The notes under the pieces are model-generated. The model made no database searches. It saw only the letters and a program-made list of their open reading frames with translations, and had not been told where the DNA came from. 21,030 nucleotides of DNA from positions 1 through 21,030 of the IMG/VR virus record IMGVR_UViG_3300050010_000252; one strand, given 5' to 3'. Positions 4,176 through 11,496 of the stretch are shown one piece after another; position 1 is the first letter of the stretch; every line of letters starts with the position of its first letter. The translations under genes and the position numbers were made by a program. The stretch comes from a virus.

Positions 4176-7062
4176 GAGGACACTGCAAAAGATTGATTTA
4201 TTGTTATCGACAGGAAACGAACAAGATTTATTCCTAGCCCAACAACTTGCTAATTCCCCCTACCTGCAATTCGAGCCCCGAGAAGACGATCCCGATAATG
4301 GGGATGAAATGTCTTCATTCTTCTACGACGATTGGAATGGGGCTAAGTGTATTATCGCCGGGAATGCCTGTCATGCCAAAGGCACTTTGGTTCTAATGTA
4401 CGATGGCACTATAAAAAAGGTAGAGGACATCTCTCTCGGCGACACCGTAATGGGCAATGACGGCACTCCCAGAACAGTATTACAATTACATAGTGGTATA
4501 GATAAATTATTCAAGATAACGCCCAAGGGTAACAAAGGTAATAAGGTATCTCCGTATAACGATGAAGTAATTGTTAATGGCAATCATACATTACATTTAA
4601 AAAGAACCAGCGATATTGTGGATCATAAGAGTCGATGTAAGAATGCTAGATTTAACAACCACTTCTCTCATAACGGCGACGGGAGTTTTGATATCTCTGT
4701 AAATGACTTTATCAACCAATCTGATAAATTCAAGAATAGTATGGTGCAAACTTATTGTGAGGGGGTAGAGTTTTGCAAAAAAGACTTAAAGATTGATCCT
4801 TACTTTCTTGGTGTCTGGCTAGGAGATGGATCGAAGCACAGAATAGCTATTACAACGGTTGATGAAGAAATTATTGATTATTGCAAGTCGATAGCTATTC
4901 AATATGATCTAAATTTTAATAAAGATGAGATTACCTATCACTTAACGAAGGGTAATGTTGGACATAAGGGAGAGAATGTCAATCATCTGCTGCGGGAGTT
5001 TAAAAAATGTAATTTAATCAATAATAAGCACATACCATTTGATTATTTAACTAGCTCTAAGGAAGATAGATATAAGTTGCTAGCAGGACTGATTGACACA
5101 GATGGGACATTGGATAGTAAATCATTTAATTTTACAAACAAGAATAAACAATTATCACTGGACGTTGTCTACCTCTGCCGTAGTCTTGGGCTGAAAGCCA
5201 CGATCCAACCTATTAATAAATACTGTTTTTATAAAGGCATTAAGAAAGAAGGTTTGTATTACAGTATTTACATAAGTGGCGAAATACATAAGGTACCAAC
5301 TAAAACCAAGAGAAAACAGGCTCCGATCCATAAGCCCCATAATAGGTTCAGATTTAATATAGAAGAATTTGGTGAGGGAGAGTATTATGGATTTACCCTC
5401 GACGGTAACCATTTATTCTGTTTGGGTAATTTCTGGGAGCAATCAAATTCAGGGAAGACTTACTGCTCCGCTATGTTGTTGTGTAGGGAACTGGAAGCGA
5501 GAGAACCCCCACTCCCGAATACGCCTGTCTGGATTATCAGCCAGACATTAGAAATGTGCGGCTCCATCTACTCACAGGCTATCTCCCAATTTATACCAGC
5601 CGATAGGATCGAGAATATACGTTGGCGGAAGATGGGTTTATATCCTGAGACTGTTATTCTTAAGAAGAACAAAAAAGGCAATAACTATATTATACAATTC
5701 TTCTCATACGAAATGGGGAGGCAAGCATTACAAAGCTCAAACGTCTATATGGCATGGTTGGACGAGCAAGCCCCACAAGCCGTCATTGAGGAGGTTATGA
5801 CGAGGCTCCGAACTTGGTGGCATCCTAACTGTTTTATTTACTCCCTTACTCCATTATCCCCTGATCCGCACTTGCAAGAATTGTACGAGCGTCGAGAAGA
5901 TGACGATGTTAAGAATCTATGGAGATTCTATAGACTTAATACGATGAAGAATGAATTCGTAGATAAGACATGGAAATCAGCTTTCTTGGAAAGTTTAAGT
6001 CCGGAGCAACGACAGACTAGGCAGTTCGGACAGTTCTCTAATTATTCAGGTGCTATATATAAAGAGTTCGGAGATCACCATGTAATAAATCCATTTGATA
6101 TAACTGGAGCCAGCAAATGGCTGCTCGGCGTAGACTTTGGGTTTCGATTCAATGCTGCCAGTTGGATCGCAGAATTAAATGGCAAGTATTATGTATTTGA
6201 CGAATTGTTAATGCAAGAAACTATGACAGAGGATTTCTGCGAAGCGATATTAAAGAAGGGATTCGACTATCGTTACAGGGCATATTGCGACTGGGCTGAT
6301 CCAATGGCTATTAGGAGGATGGATATAGGCGGTATATATGCTCAGAATGCCCTTAAAAATGTATATGACGGTATAGAAACATTGAGAAGTTTATTCTATC
6401 AAGATAGGCTATTCATATTCAAAACATGTAAAAGAACAATAATGCAAATGAGAAATTATTGTTGGGAAGAAATTAAGGAAGGTAAAGAAGTCAAGCAACA
6501 GCCGAAAAAGGTTAATGATCACTTGTGCCTCCCCGCAGGAGAATTGATTGACACTCCAAATGGTAGGGTTCCGATAGAATACGTTAAATCAGGTGATTAT
6601 GTGTATTCTCATTTAGGTATAGCTAAGGTGGAAGCGGCAGCAGTAACAGGAATTAAACAGGTATTCAAAGTTGTATTCGATGATGGACGATATATATTAT
6701 GCACCGGCGAGCATCCATTACGAGTTTGTGATGGCGGTTGGGTAGAGGCTGAGAACTCGAAAGATTGTATGATAGAAGAACTAAACGGAAACGGTATTCG
6801 AGTCAGAGATATTGTACCTCTTGAAGAAGAAGTTGTATATGCCCTTAAAACTTCTGATGGGACATTCTTTTGCAATGGTATATTACTGAAAAATTGTGAT
6901 TCACTGAGGTATTGTGTATATTCATCAATTAAGCAGGAACTCAAAGGATGGAGTCAACCCGATAGCGGTAGTATTAAATTAACAGGAGCAACAGAGATGC
7001 CTAAACATCTACGTGCGGCTTTACCCAAAGTAGTTCCGGGAATGAGAGGAATATATAAATAA
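4168..7062 (+). CDS. terL: Terminase large subunit interrupted by two inteins
   Basis: A 964-residue precursor that would give a 481-residue terminase after removal of two inteins (residues 68-427 and 787-909), the normal size for the family. TerL is the packaging motor: an ATPase pumps DNA into the prohead through the portal and a nuclease cuts the genome. Joining the exteins gives IIAGNA-SGKTYCSA (Walker A). Walker B is MAWLDEQAP with D532 and E533; SLTPLSPD looks like the coupling motif. The RNase H-like nuclease has D656 (LLGVDFGF), D708 and D711 (YCDWADP), and the third acid in NDHL-CDSLRY (D911). It overlaps the zincin gene by 8 bases and precedes the portal gene. No small terminase was recognised in the window. 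Confidence 0.95.
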   Translation: MDKRTLQKIDLLLSTGNEQDLFLAQQLANSPYLQFEPREDDPDNGDEMSSFFYDDWNGAKCIIAGNACHAKGTLVLMYDGTIKKVEDISLGDTVMGNDGTPRTVLQLHSGIDKLFKITPKGNKGNKVSPYNDEVIVNGNHTLHLKRTSDIVDHKSRCKNARFNNHFSHNGDGSFDISVNDFINQSDKFKNSMVQTYCEGVEFCKKDLKIDPYFLGVWLGDGSKHRIAITTVDEEIIDYCKSIAIQYDLNFNKDEITYHLTKGNVGHKGENVNHLLREFKKCNLINNKHIPFDYLTSSKEDRYKLLAGLIDTDGTLDSKSFNFTNKNKQLSLDVVYLCRSLGLKATIQPINKYCFYKGIKKEGLYYSIYISGEIHKVPTKTKRKQAPIHKPHNRFRFNIEEFGEGEYYGFTLDGNHLFCLGNFWEQSNSGKTYCSAMLLCRELEAREPPLPNTPVWIISQTLEMCGSIYSQAISQFIPADRIENIRWRKMGLYPETVILKKNKKGNNYIIQFFSYEMGRQALQSSNVYMAWLDEQAPQAVIEEVMTRLRTWWHPNCFIYSLTPLSPDPHLQELYERREDDDVKNLWRFYRLNTMKNEFVDKTWKSAFLESLSPEQRQTRQFGQFSNYSGAIYKEFGDHHVINPFDITGASKWLLGVDFGFRFNAASWIAELNGKYYVFDELLMQETMTEDFCEAILKKGFDYRYRAYCDWADPMAIRRMDIGGIYAQNALKNVYDGIETLRSLFYQDRLFIFKTCKRTIMQMRNYCWEEIKEGKEVKQQPKKVNDHLCLPAGELIDTPNGRVPIEYVKSGDYVYSHLGIAKVEAAAVTGIKQVFKVVFDDGRYILCTGEHPLRVCDGGWVEAENSKDCMIEELNGNGIRVRDIVPLEEEVVYALKTSDGTFFCNGILLKNCDSLRYCVYSSIKQELKGWSQPDSGSIKLTGATEMPKHLRAALPKVVPGMRGIYK
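4369..5448 (+). mobile_element. Intein 1 in TerL P-loop, LAGLIDADG type
   Basis: This encodes a 360-residue intein (TerL residues 68-427). It starts at C68 with block A (CHAKGTLVLMYDG ... EDISLGDTVMG), has a block-B-like GNHTLHL (H140, H143), and ends with the block F/G segment FTLDGNHLFCLGNFWEQSN, followed by Ser as the +1 residue. The central part is a LAGLIDADG homing endonuclease: FLGVWLGDG at 213-221 and the classic LAGLIDTDG at 305-313, with acidic D220 and D312-region residues present. The insertion lies inside the Walker A motif (GNA/SGKT), a highly conserved site of the kind homing elements favour. The penultimate residue is S426 instead of the usual His. All key endonuclease residues appear intact. 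Confidence 0.93.
6526..6894 (+). mobile_element. Intein 2 in TerL nuclease motif, 123-residue mini-intein
   Basis: This encodes residues 787-909 of the precursor. Block A begins at C787 (CLPAGELIDTPNG ... VKSGDYVYS), block B is LCTGEHPLRV with the canonical T..H (T846, H849), and the end is FFCNGILLKN (N909) followed by Cys as the +1 residue. Removing it restores NDHL-CDSLRY, the conserved third nuclease motif of large terminases (usually DHxxDALRY). There is no room for an endonuclease, so it is a mini-intein near the lower size limit known for the family and cannot home on its own. The residue before the terminal Asn is K908 instead of His. Confidence 0.93.
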
Positions 7063-7096
7063 TTCCCCACATATTACCATAACTTTTCCACAAACG

Positions 7097-7111
7097 CCCC
7101 TACTTGTATAT
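7097..7111 (+). promoter_or_regulatory. Shared leader element upstream of portal
   Basis: CCCCTACTTGTATAT matches CACCTATTTGTATAT at 13857-13871 in 13 of 15 positions, and each lies about 20 bases before a start codon in a non-coding gap. The AT-rich core could be a phage promoter element or part of a translational leader. The short distance to the ATG argues against a simple -10 box. Confidence 0.3.
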
Positions 7112-7124
7112 TAGAGATTAAAAT

Positions 7125-8729
7125 ATGAGAAAACCTAGCGAAAAAAAATCTGAGATTGCCAAGAACAAGCCGAGAACTCCCAACGGTAGGTTTGTTAAGA
7201 AGAATCAGATGTATGTAGGTAGCTCTGACAATAGCAGTCTGTTCAAAACCCACATAGAAGGGAACCCTTGGCTGTCTTCCCCCGCCGACGAGTTCCAACG
7301 ATCTGTTCCGCCTGGTATCACGCCGATGGCTCCTGGCGTTTACCACGCCAATATTTTTCGTATGATTTCTCAGAGTCCATCGCAAATTTACAGAAACCTT
7401 GATGAGGCGTTAAGAGCTTGTAAGCAGTCCGCAAAAGTTATGATGAATGATGGGGCTATTACTGCTCCTTTGTTTCAGCGTATTTTACATTTGGTTTCTT
7501 GCAACGACGGCTTAGTTCCCGAAGACGAAAATGACATCGAACAGGTGGAGATGTGCGAGAAACTGTGGGATATAGTGCAAAAAACTCCTGATTGGAACGA
7601 ATTTAAACGAACTCTTGCAATGGCCCTCTGGTACGGGAAATGTGCCAACGTATCAAACTTCCGTTGGGAATATGATAACGGCGAGCGGCAAATGGTAGTC
7701 CATGATTGGACTAATATCATCGGTGACAAACTTATATTTAGAACAAACGGACGTATGGGATTTATTTGCCATGTGCCAAGCGGGTTCAGGGATTGCGTGG
7801 TTACTGATATTGGGCGAGCAGAACTATTCAATACCGATGATTACGAATGTATTACTCATCATAAGTATTTCATAGTAGATGAGCCATACGACGAGGGCAT
7901 GTTAGCCATCGGAAATGAAGGTTATGGGTATCGCAATTATCTGTATTGGATTTGGTGGCTCAAACAAATGGTGCTGGAATGGGCGATGCTCGGGCTTCAG
8001 TTGTACGGGAATGGTGGGCTCCGCATCGGCTACTTCGAAGAATCAAATCCGGAATCCGCCGAAGCCGTCGCCAAAGCATTAGCCGAAGCTAATGGGCAGA
8101 ACATAATACTTTTCCCCCGCCCGATCGGTACTGGAACGGGCTCTGAACGTCAGGGTGCTGGACTGGAAATTATTAGTCCTAGTGGGTTGGGCTTGGAGTG
8201 GTTCCAAAACTTCCTTGATGGTTATTTTGGTGCTCAGATTAATCAATTAATACTTGGGACTGATTGGAGCACGCAGCGTAGGGACTTCCACTCTTATCTC
8301 AAATATGATGCCCGTAAATTAGAAGACACTATTACAAGAGACTTCGTGAGTGTGTTACAGAAATATAACTTCCCTGGATACCCGCACAAAATTAAATACC
8401 AGATTCAAGTCCCACATTATAATCCTGAGCAAATTATGACAGCGGCACAAAGGCTCTATGAAATGGGCGGAGAAGTTGGATTGAGCGAAGTGGCTTCGTT
8501 GGTTGGATTAACCTTGCCAGGGACTAAGAAAAAGAAGTTAGTAAAGATGGAGTTGGCGAACCAATCTATAAAGAGCCCAAGAATTAATTTACAAGGTTTT
8601 GAAGGAGCTATGTCAGGTGGAACAGGACAAGAAGAAACGATCCATCAGGAGGCAGCAGGAGAAGCGAATGAAGGAATACAGGAAACTCCTGCGGAAGGTA
8701 CGCAGGGCCCGCAAGCAACGACAATGTAA
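7125..8729 (+). CDS. Portal protein (Mu gp29/DUF935-like)
   Basis: A 534-residue protein directly after terL, the expected place and length for the portal, the dodecameric ring through which TerL pumps DNA. I base the family call on order, length and the C-terminal half: WAMLGLQLYGNGGLRIGYFEE, ALAEANGQNIILFP, LEWFQNFLDGYFGAQINQLILGTD (around residues 355-380) and KLEDTITRDFV, which follow the pattern of DUF935/Mu gp29-type portals. The N-terminus is basic and disordered-looking (KPSEKKSEIAKNKPRTPNG), and the C-terminus (about 490-534) is a low-complexity tail rich in E, G, Q and T. The start is preceded by AGAGATT. Confidence 0.8.
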   Translation: MRKPSEKKSEIAKNKPRTPNGRFVKKNQMYVGSSDNSSLFKTHIEGNPWLSSPADEFQRSVPPGITPMAPGVYHANIFRMISQSPSQIYRNLDEALRACKQSAKVMMNDGAITAPLFQRILHLVSCNDGLVPEDENDIEQVEMCEKLWDIVQKTPDWNEFKRTLAMALWYGKCANVSNFRWEYDNGERQMVVHDWTNIIGDKLIFRTNGRMGFICHVPSGFRDCVVTDIGRAELFNTDDYECITHHKYFIVDEPYDEGMLAIGNEGYGYRNYLYWIWWLKQMVLEWAMLGLQLYGNGGLRIGYFEESNPESAEAVAKALAEANGQNIILFPRPIGTGTGSERQGAGLEIISPSGLGLEWFQNFLDGYFGAQINQLILGTDWSTQRRDFHSYLKYDARKLEDTITRDFVSVLQKYNFPGYPHKIKYQIQVPHYNPEQIMTAAQRLYEMGGEVGLSEVASLVGLTLPGTKKKKLVKMELANQSIKSPRINLQGFEGAMSGGTGQEETIHQEAAGEANEGIQETPAEGTQGPQATTM

Positions 8730-8747
8730 TTGTAAGAGGAAATAAGA

Positions 8748-8951
8748 ATGCCGAAATCAAAGTGTGAACGCTTGTATAAGAAATTATTAGGGAAAGGCTA
8801 TTCTGAGGCTAGTGCTGCGAAAATAAGCCAAAAGGCTACGGGACTAGCATTAAAAACCGGTGAGCCACCCAAGAACCCTGAAAAAGAATGTGAAAAGAAC
8901 GTAGCGTGCCAGAAATGTCTTAAAACGCCCTGTGAATGTGTCGATAAGTAG
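8748..8951 (+). CDS. Small Cys-rich protein, unknown
   Basis: A 67-residue protein with a clear SD (AGAGGA) before ATG 8748. Residues 5-32 (KCERLYKKLLGKGYSEASAAKIS) look like a short helical motif seen in small phage proteins next to portal or protease genes. The C-terminal part has five cysteines in CEKNVACQKCLKTPCEC, which could bind zinc. The gene lies between portal and a homing endonuclease gene and would adjoin the protease gene if that insertion were removed. The role is unknown. Confidence 0.7.
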   Translation: MPKSKCERLYKKLLGKGYSEASAAKISQKATGLALKTGEPPKNPEKECEKNVACQKCLKTPCECVDK

Positions 8952-8954
8952 TAT

Positions 8955-9518
8955 ATGGCATGCGGTATTTATAGAATTTTATGTTTGGGTAATCAAGAGT
9001 TTTATTATGGCTCTGCTGTTAATTTTGCTAGGAGACAACAAGAACATCTCTATAGGTTAAGGAAACAAAATCATAAAAACCATCATTTACAAAACGCATA
9101 TAATAAATATGGCAAAGATTGTTTTGTATTCGAGTTCATCGAAGAGGTGGAACCTGAAAAATTATTTGAGCGAGAGCAATTTTACTTAGATAAGATGTTC
9201 GATAGGAGTGGTAATCGTCTTGGGTTCAATATCGCTATGAAAGCCGAAGGAACAATGTCAGGTAGGAAAATATCCGAAAAACAAAAAAGGCAAATAAGCG
9301 AAGCCCAAAAAGGAAACAAGAATTGTGTGGGTAGAGTTATATCTAATAAAACAAAATTGAATATAAGTTTATCAAAAGGCAGAGGGTATACTATTTCATT
9401 AAATAGAAAAAAGAAATATCGAGTTCATTGTTTAGGAATATGGGAGTCTTTCTATACTGAACAAGAAGCAATAAATAAGGTAAACAAAATCAGGAGTTAT
9501 TATGTTAATCCGGCATGA
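8955..9518 (+). CDS. Free-standing GIY-YIG homing endonuclease
   Basis: A 187-residue protein with GIY at residues 4-6, YYG (the YIG equivalent) at 17-19, R26-R27, H31 and the catalytic-Glu region LFEREQFYLDK (E74). Downstream, SGRKISEKQKRQISEAQKG (102-120) is a NUMOD3-type DNA-binding motif, with a second, weaker copy (GRVISNKTKLNISLSKGRG). The C-terminus (KYRVHCLGIWESFYTEQEA) may be a further DNA-contact motif. Such enzymes cut an intron- or gene-less allele and spread themselves by repair. It starts three bases after the previous stop with no good SD and its 3' end overlaps the next gene by 17 bases. All catalytic landmarks are present, so it is probably active. Confidence 0.9.
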   Translation: MACGIYRILCLGNQEFYYGSAVNFARRQQEHLYRLRKQNHKNHHLQNAYNKYGKDCFVFEFIEEVEPEKLFEREQFYLDKMFDRSGNRLGFNIAMKAEGTMSGRKISEKQKRQISEAQKGNKNCVGRVISNKTKLNISLSKGRGYTISLNRKKKYRVHCLGIWESFYTEQEAINKVNKIRSYYVNPA

Positions 9519-10878
9519 AAAAATCTATCGTAAGAATCCCGAGGCTGATTCTGAACGATTAAAAAATATTGTTAAGGTAAATAAAGAGGCGTTAGCTAGA
9601 AACGAAAGAGTTCCCGTAATTCTTGGACATACACCTGGCAGCGGGCATACAGAGTTCCTCACACTTGATTGCGGAGATATCATTGATTTAGAGTGCGACG
9701 ACGAGTTCATTTATGCCGATTTGGAATTAGATGATGCCCTAGAGGATGCTATTAAAAGGCATAGGGGTAAATCTATCGAGCTTTATAACGATGATCGCAT
9801 TTTCCCTTTGAGTCTTCTGAGCCATAACCGCCCGGCTCTTGAATTAGAGGGTTTAAAAGTGGGTAAATTCGAAAGAGAGGGTGACAAACAAACATTTATA
9901 TTAGAGGAAGAAATCATGCCAGAAGAAACAAAAGAAGTTGTTAAGAACGAATCCAACTTAGGATCGACGCAGGATTGGGGACACCCTGAACTTAGCCAGC
10001 AATCAATGGAAAATCTTTTTGCTGAGGTTTTGCTGCACAGTGATCTAGCTGCCGCTGTTAAGTCTCTGTTGGAAGAGGTATCCGCCATTAAACAAAAAAG
10101 CGAGCAACTAGATTGGCTCTTTGAGGAAGATGAATCAGAAGAGGAAATGGTTGCCGAAGATGCAGAAGTCGAAGCCGAAGAACATCCTGAACTTCCCAAA
10201 GATGAGATTGAGCAGATCGCAGAAGATCATGTCGCTGAGGGTAAGGGCGAGGAAATTGAAAAGAATGAAGGGGAAGTCGGCGAGAAAGCCCTACAGCCCC
10301 AGCCCGCAGAAAACAAGGCACCCGAACAGCCTAAAGAAGAGTTCGAGCGTGTTGCCGTACGTGAGCGTAAGCGTCTTGGCGAAAAGGACAAAGAAGGTAA
10401 CGAGCCGGAAAAGGAATCTATGGCGATGGCTAGTGGGACTAATACGTTCATCGCTAATACTAAGGTAAAGAAACACGAGTATTCGGAACTAGAAGATGAG
10501 GTAGAGACTCAAAAAGGGCTGGTGCAGAAATACGCTCTTATCATAGAGAGTGAGTCTAAAGAAAAGAACGAGCTATTGAAGAAATATCAAATGCTTGAAA
10601 GGAAGAATAGTCTTCTAGAACTTAATAAAAAATATGAGTTCGACGTGGATGAGGAAATGTACCTAGTATCGGCTATGGATGATGTGCAATTTGATACACA
10701 CAAGAAGATTATTGTAACTAGATATTCGTGTCCCCCCGTTAATAAGGCCGCCGTTAATGTCGCCGTTATCAATGACGATGCTGACGTAATTCCAGCCAGG
10801 GAAGTTGAACGCATTGCAAAATATGCGTTGGCTAACAAATGCTCATGGAACGAGGCGAAAGAGAGAATGAAGGGATAA
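9502..10878 (+). CDS. Capsid maturation protease/scaffold (Mu gpI-like)
   Basis: A 458-residue protein. The N-terminal domain (about 1-135) has VPVILGHTPGSGHTE, DIIDLECDDEFIYADLEL, KRHRGKSIELYND and LLSHNRPALELEGLK, the pattern of Mu gpI-type phage proteases; H43 and S92 (KSIEL) are plausible catalytic residues, inferred by comparison. Residues about 139-400 are strongly acidic and coiled-coil-like (many E, K and Q), as in internal scaffolds. The C-terminus is a mixed small domain (FDVDEEMYLVSAMDDV). A protease/scaffold fusion immediately before decoration and capsid genes is a familiar layout. An internal SD plus ATG at 9916 may also yield the scaffold alone. Confidence 0.75.
   Translation: MLIRHEKIYRKNPEADSERLKNIVKVNKEALARNERVPVILGHTPGSGHTEFLTLDCGDIIDLECDDEFIYADLELDDALEDAIKRHRGKSIELYNDDRIFPLSLLSHNRPALELEGLKVGKFEREGDKQTFILEEEIMPEETKEVVKNESNLGSTQDWGHPELSQQSMENLFAEVLLHSDLAAAVKSLLEEVSAIKQKSEQLDWLFEEDESEEEMVAEDAEVEAEEHPELPKDEIEQIAEDHVAEGKGEEIEKNEGEVGEKALQPQPAENKAPEQPKEEFERVAVRERKRLGEKDKEGNEPEKESMAMASGTNTFIANTKVKKHEYSELEDEVETQKGLVQKYALIIESESKEKNELLKKYQMLERKNSLLELNKKYEFDVDEEMYLVSAMDDVQFDTHKKIIVTRYSCPPVNKAAVNVAVINDDADVIPAREVERIAKYALANKCSWNEAKERMKG
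9916..10878 (+). CDS. Possible nested scaffold from internal start
   Basis: In frame with the protease/scaffold gene, ATG 9916 follows AGAGGAAG (9903-9910) with suitable spacing and begins MPEETKEVVK, exactly at the boundary between the protease-like domain and the acidic region. A 320-residue scaffold sharing the C-terminus of the protease would parallel the lambda C/Nu3 arrangement. This is inferred from sequence position and SD only. Confidence 0.45.
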   Translation: MPEETKEVVKNESNLGSTQDWGHPELSQQSMENLFAEVLLHSDLAAAVKSLLEEVSAIKQKSEQLDWLFEEDESEEEMVAEDAEVEAEEHPELPKDEIEQIAEDHVAEGKGEEIEKNEGEVGEKALQPQPAENKAPEQPKEEFERVAVRERKRLGEKDKEGNEPEKESMAMASGTNTFIANTKVKKHEYSELEDEVETQKGLVQKYALIIESESKEKNELLKKYQMLERKNSLLELNKKYEFDVDEEMYLVSAMDDVQFDTHKKIIVTRYSCPPVNKAAVNVAVINDDADVIPAREVERIAKYALANKCSWNEAKERMKG

Positions 10879-10916
10879 CCCGCCTAGATTATAGTTTTGG
10901 AAGTCTATAACCTAAT

Positions 10917-10947
10917 AAAAGCCGTATGGGAAACTATACGGCTTTTT
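10917..10947 (+). terminator. Rho-independent terminator after protease/scaffold
   Basis: The stem AAAAGCCGTATGG / CTATACGGCTTTT (one G-T pair) closes on a GAAA tetraloop and ends in a run of five T. It lies 38 bases after the scaffold stop and separates it from the decoration/capsid operon, so a new promoter is expected in 10948-11058. Confidence 0.88.
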
Positions 10948-10997
10948 CTATTCCCTTAAATCTTTAAATTTTATCCCAACTTTTTCGGAGTTAGGTA

Positions 10998-11008
10998 TAT
11001 TTGTATGT
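10998..11008 (+). promoter_or_regulatory. Leader element upstream of decoration/capsid genes
   Basis: TATTTGTAT-type sequence (TATATTTGTATGTATATG region) in the largest gene-free gap (10879-11058), shortly after the terminator. It shares the TA[CT]TTGTAT core with the elements at 7097 and 13857, but lies about 58 bases before its start codon. A promoter for the head operon must lie somewhere in this gap. Confidence 0.25.
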
Positions 11009-11058
11009 ATATGAATTATATGTTTAATTCAATAACAATATACAATTAAGAGGTTATT

Positions 11059-11484
11059 ATGGTTTTCAATAGAGGAATCTCGTTTATCGTTGGTTCCAGT
11101 ACCGTAGCCCCCTCTGTATTTGTTACACAGGTTGGCGTTAGTGCCTATTCAGTGCAGCAATGCGGAGCTAATGGAGTGCCGATTGGTATCTCTCAAGAGG
11201 GCACACGTTCGGCTCCTGACGATGAGAATGCTGGTAGCACGTATGCTGGCGCATACACAGGAACCGCTGGATATACCGGCGATCCGATTCAATGTTACAC
11301 ATTGGGAGATGTTTGCCTACTGACGCTCGGCACTACCGTTACTGTCGGAGCACAATTAGCTAGTGACGCCAATGGAAAGGGCGTTCTTGGAACAACTGGA
11401 CAAAATCTTGGTGCAGAGGCTTTGGAAGCCGGTAATGCAGGGGATTTGATTCGGGTACAAGTTGTGCTTGGCAAAGTAACATAA
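11059..11484 (+). CDS. Head decoration (capsid cement) protein, DUF2190-like
   Basis: A 141-residue protein with an AGAGGT SD. Its motifs follow the DUF2190 pattern: QCGANGVPIGISQEGT (34-49), YTLGDVCLLTLGTTV (80-94), GAQLASDANGKGV (97-109) and ALEAGNAGDLIRVQVVLG (121-138). Members are small beta-rich proteins that bind the outside of the expanded capsid and stabilise it. The gene directly precedes the major capsid gene in the same operon, 12 bases apart. A paralogous protein with the same C-terminal motif is encoded at 3487-3885. Confidence 0.88.
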   Translation: MVFNRGISFIVGSSTVAPSVFVTQVGVSAYSVQQCGANGVPIGISQEGTRSAPDDENAGSTYAGAYTGTAGYTGDPIQCYTLGDVCLLTLGTTVTVGAQLASDANGKGVLGTTGQNLGAEALEAGNAGDLIRVQVVLGKVT

Positions 11485-11496
11485 GGGGTAAATATT

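Noticed and set aside
4348-4371. Alternative intein 1 start at C61 instead of C68
   Set aside because: Starting at C61 would remove IIAGNA and destroy the P-loop after splicing; C68 gives a proper block A and restores GNASGKT.
10890-10912. Possible tRNA or second hairpin (TTATAG ... CTATAA) after the scaffold gene
   Set aside because: Only a 6-base stem with a 10-base loop; no acceptor stem, T-loop or other tRNA parts.
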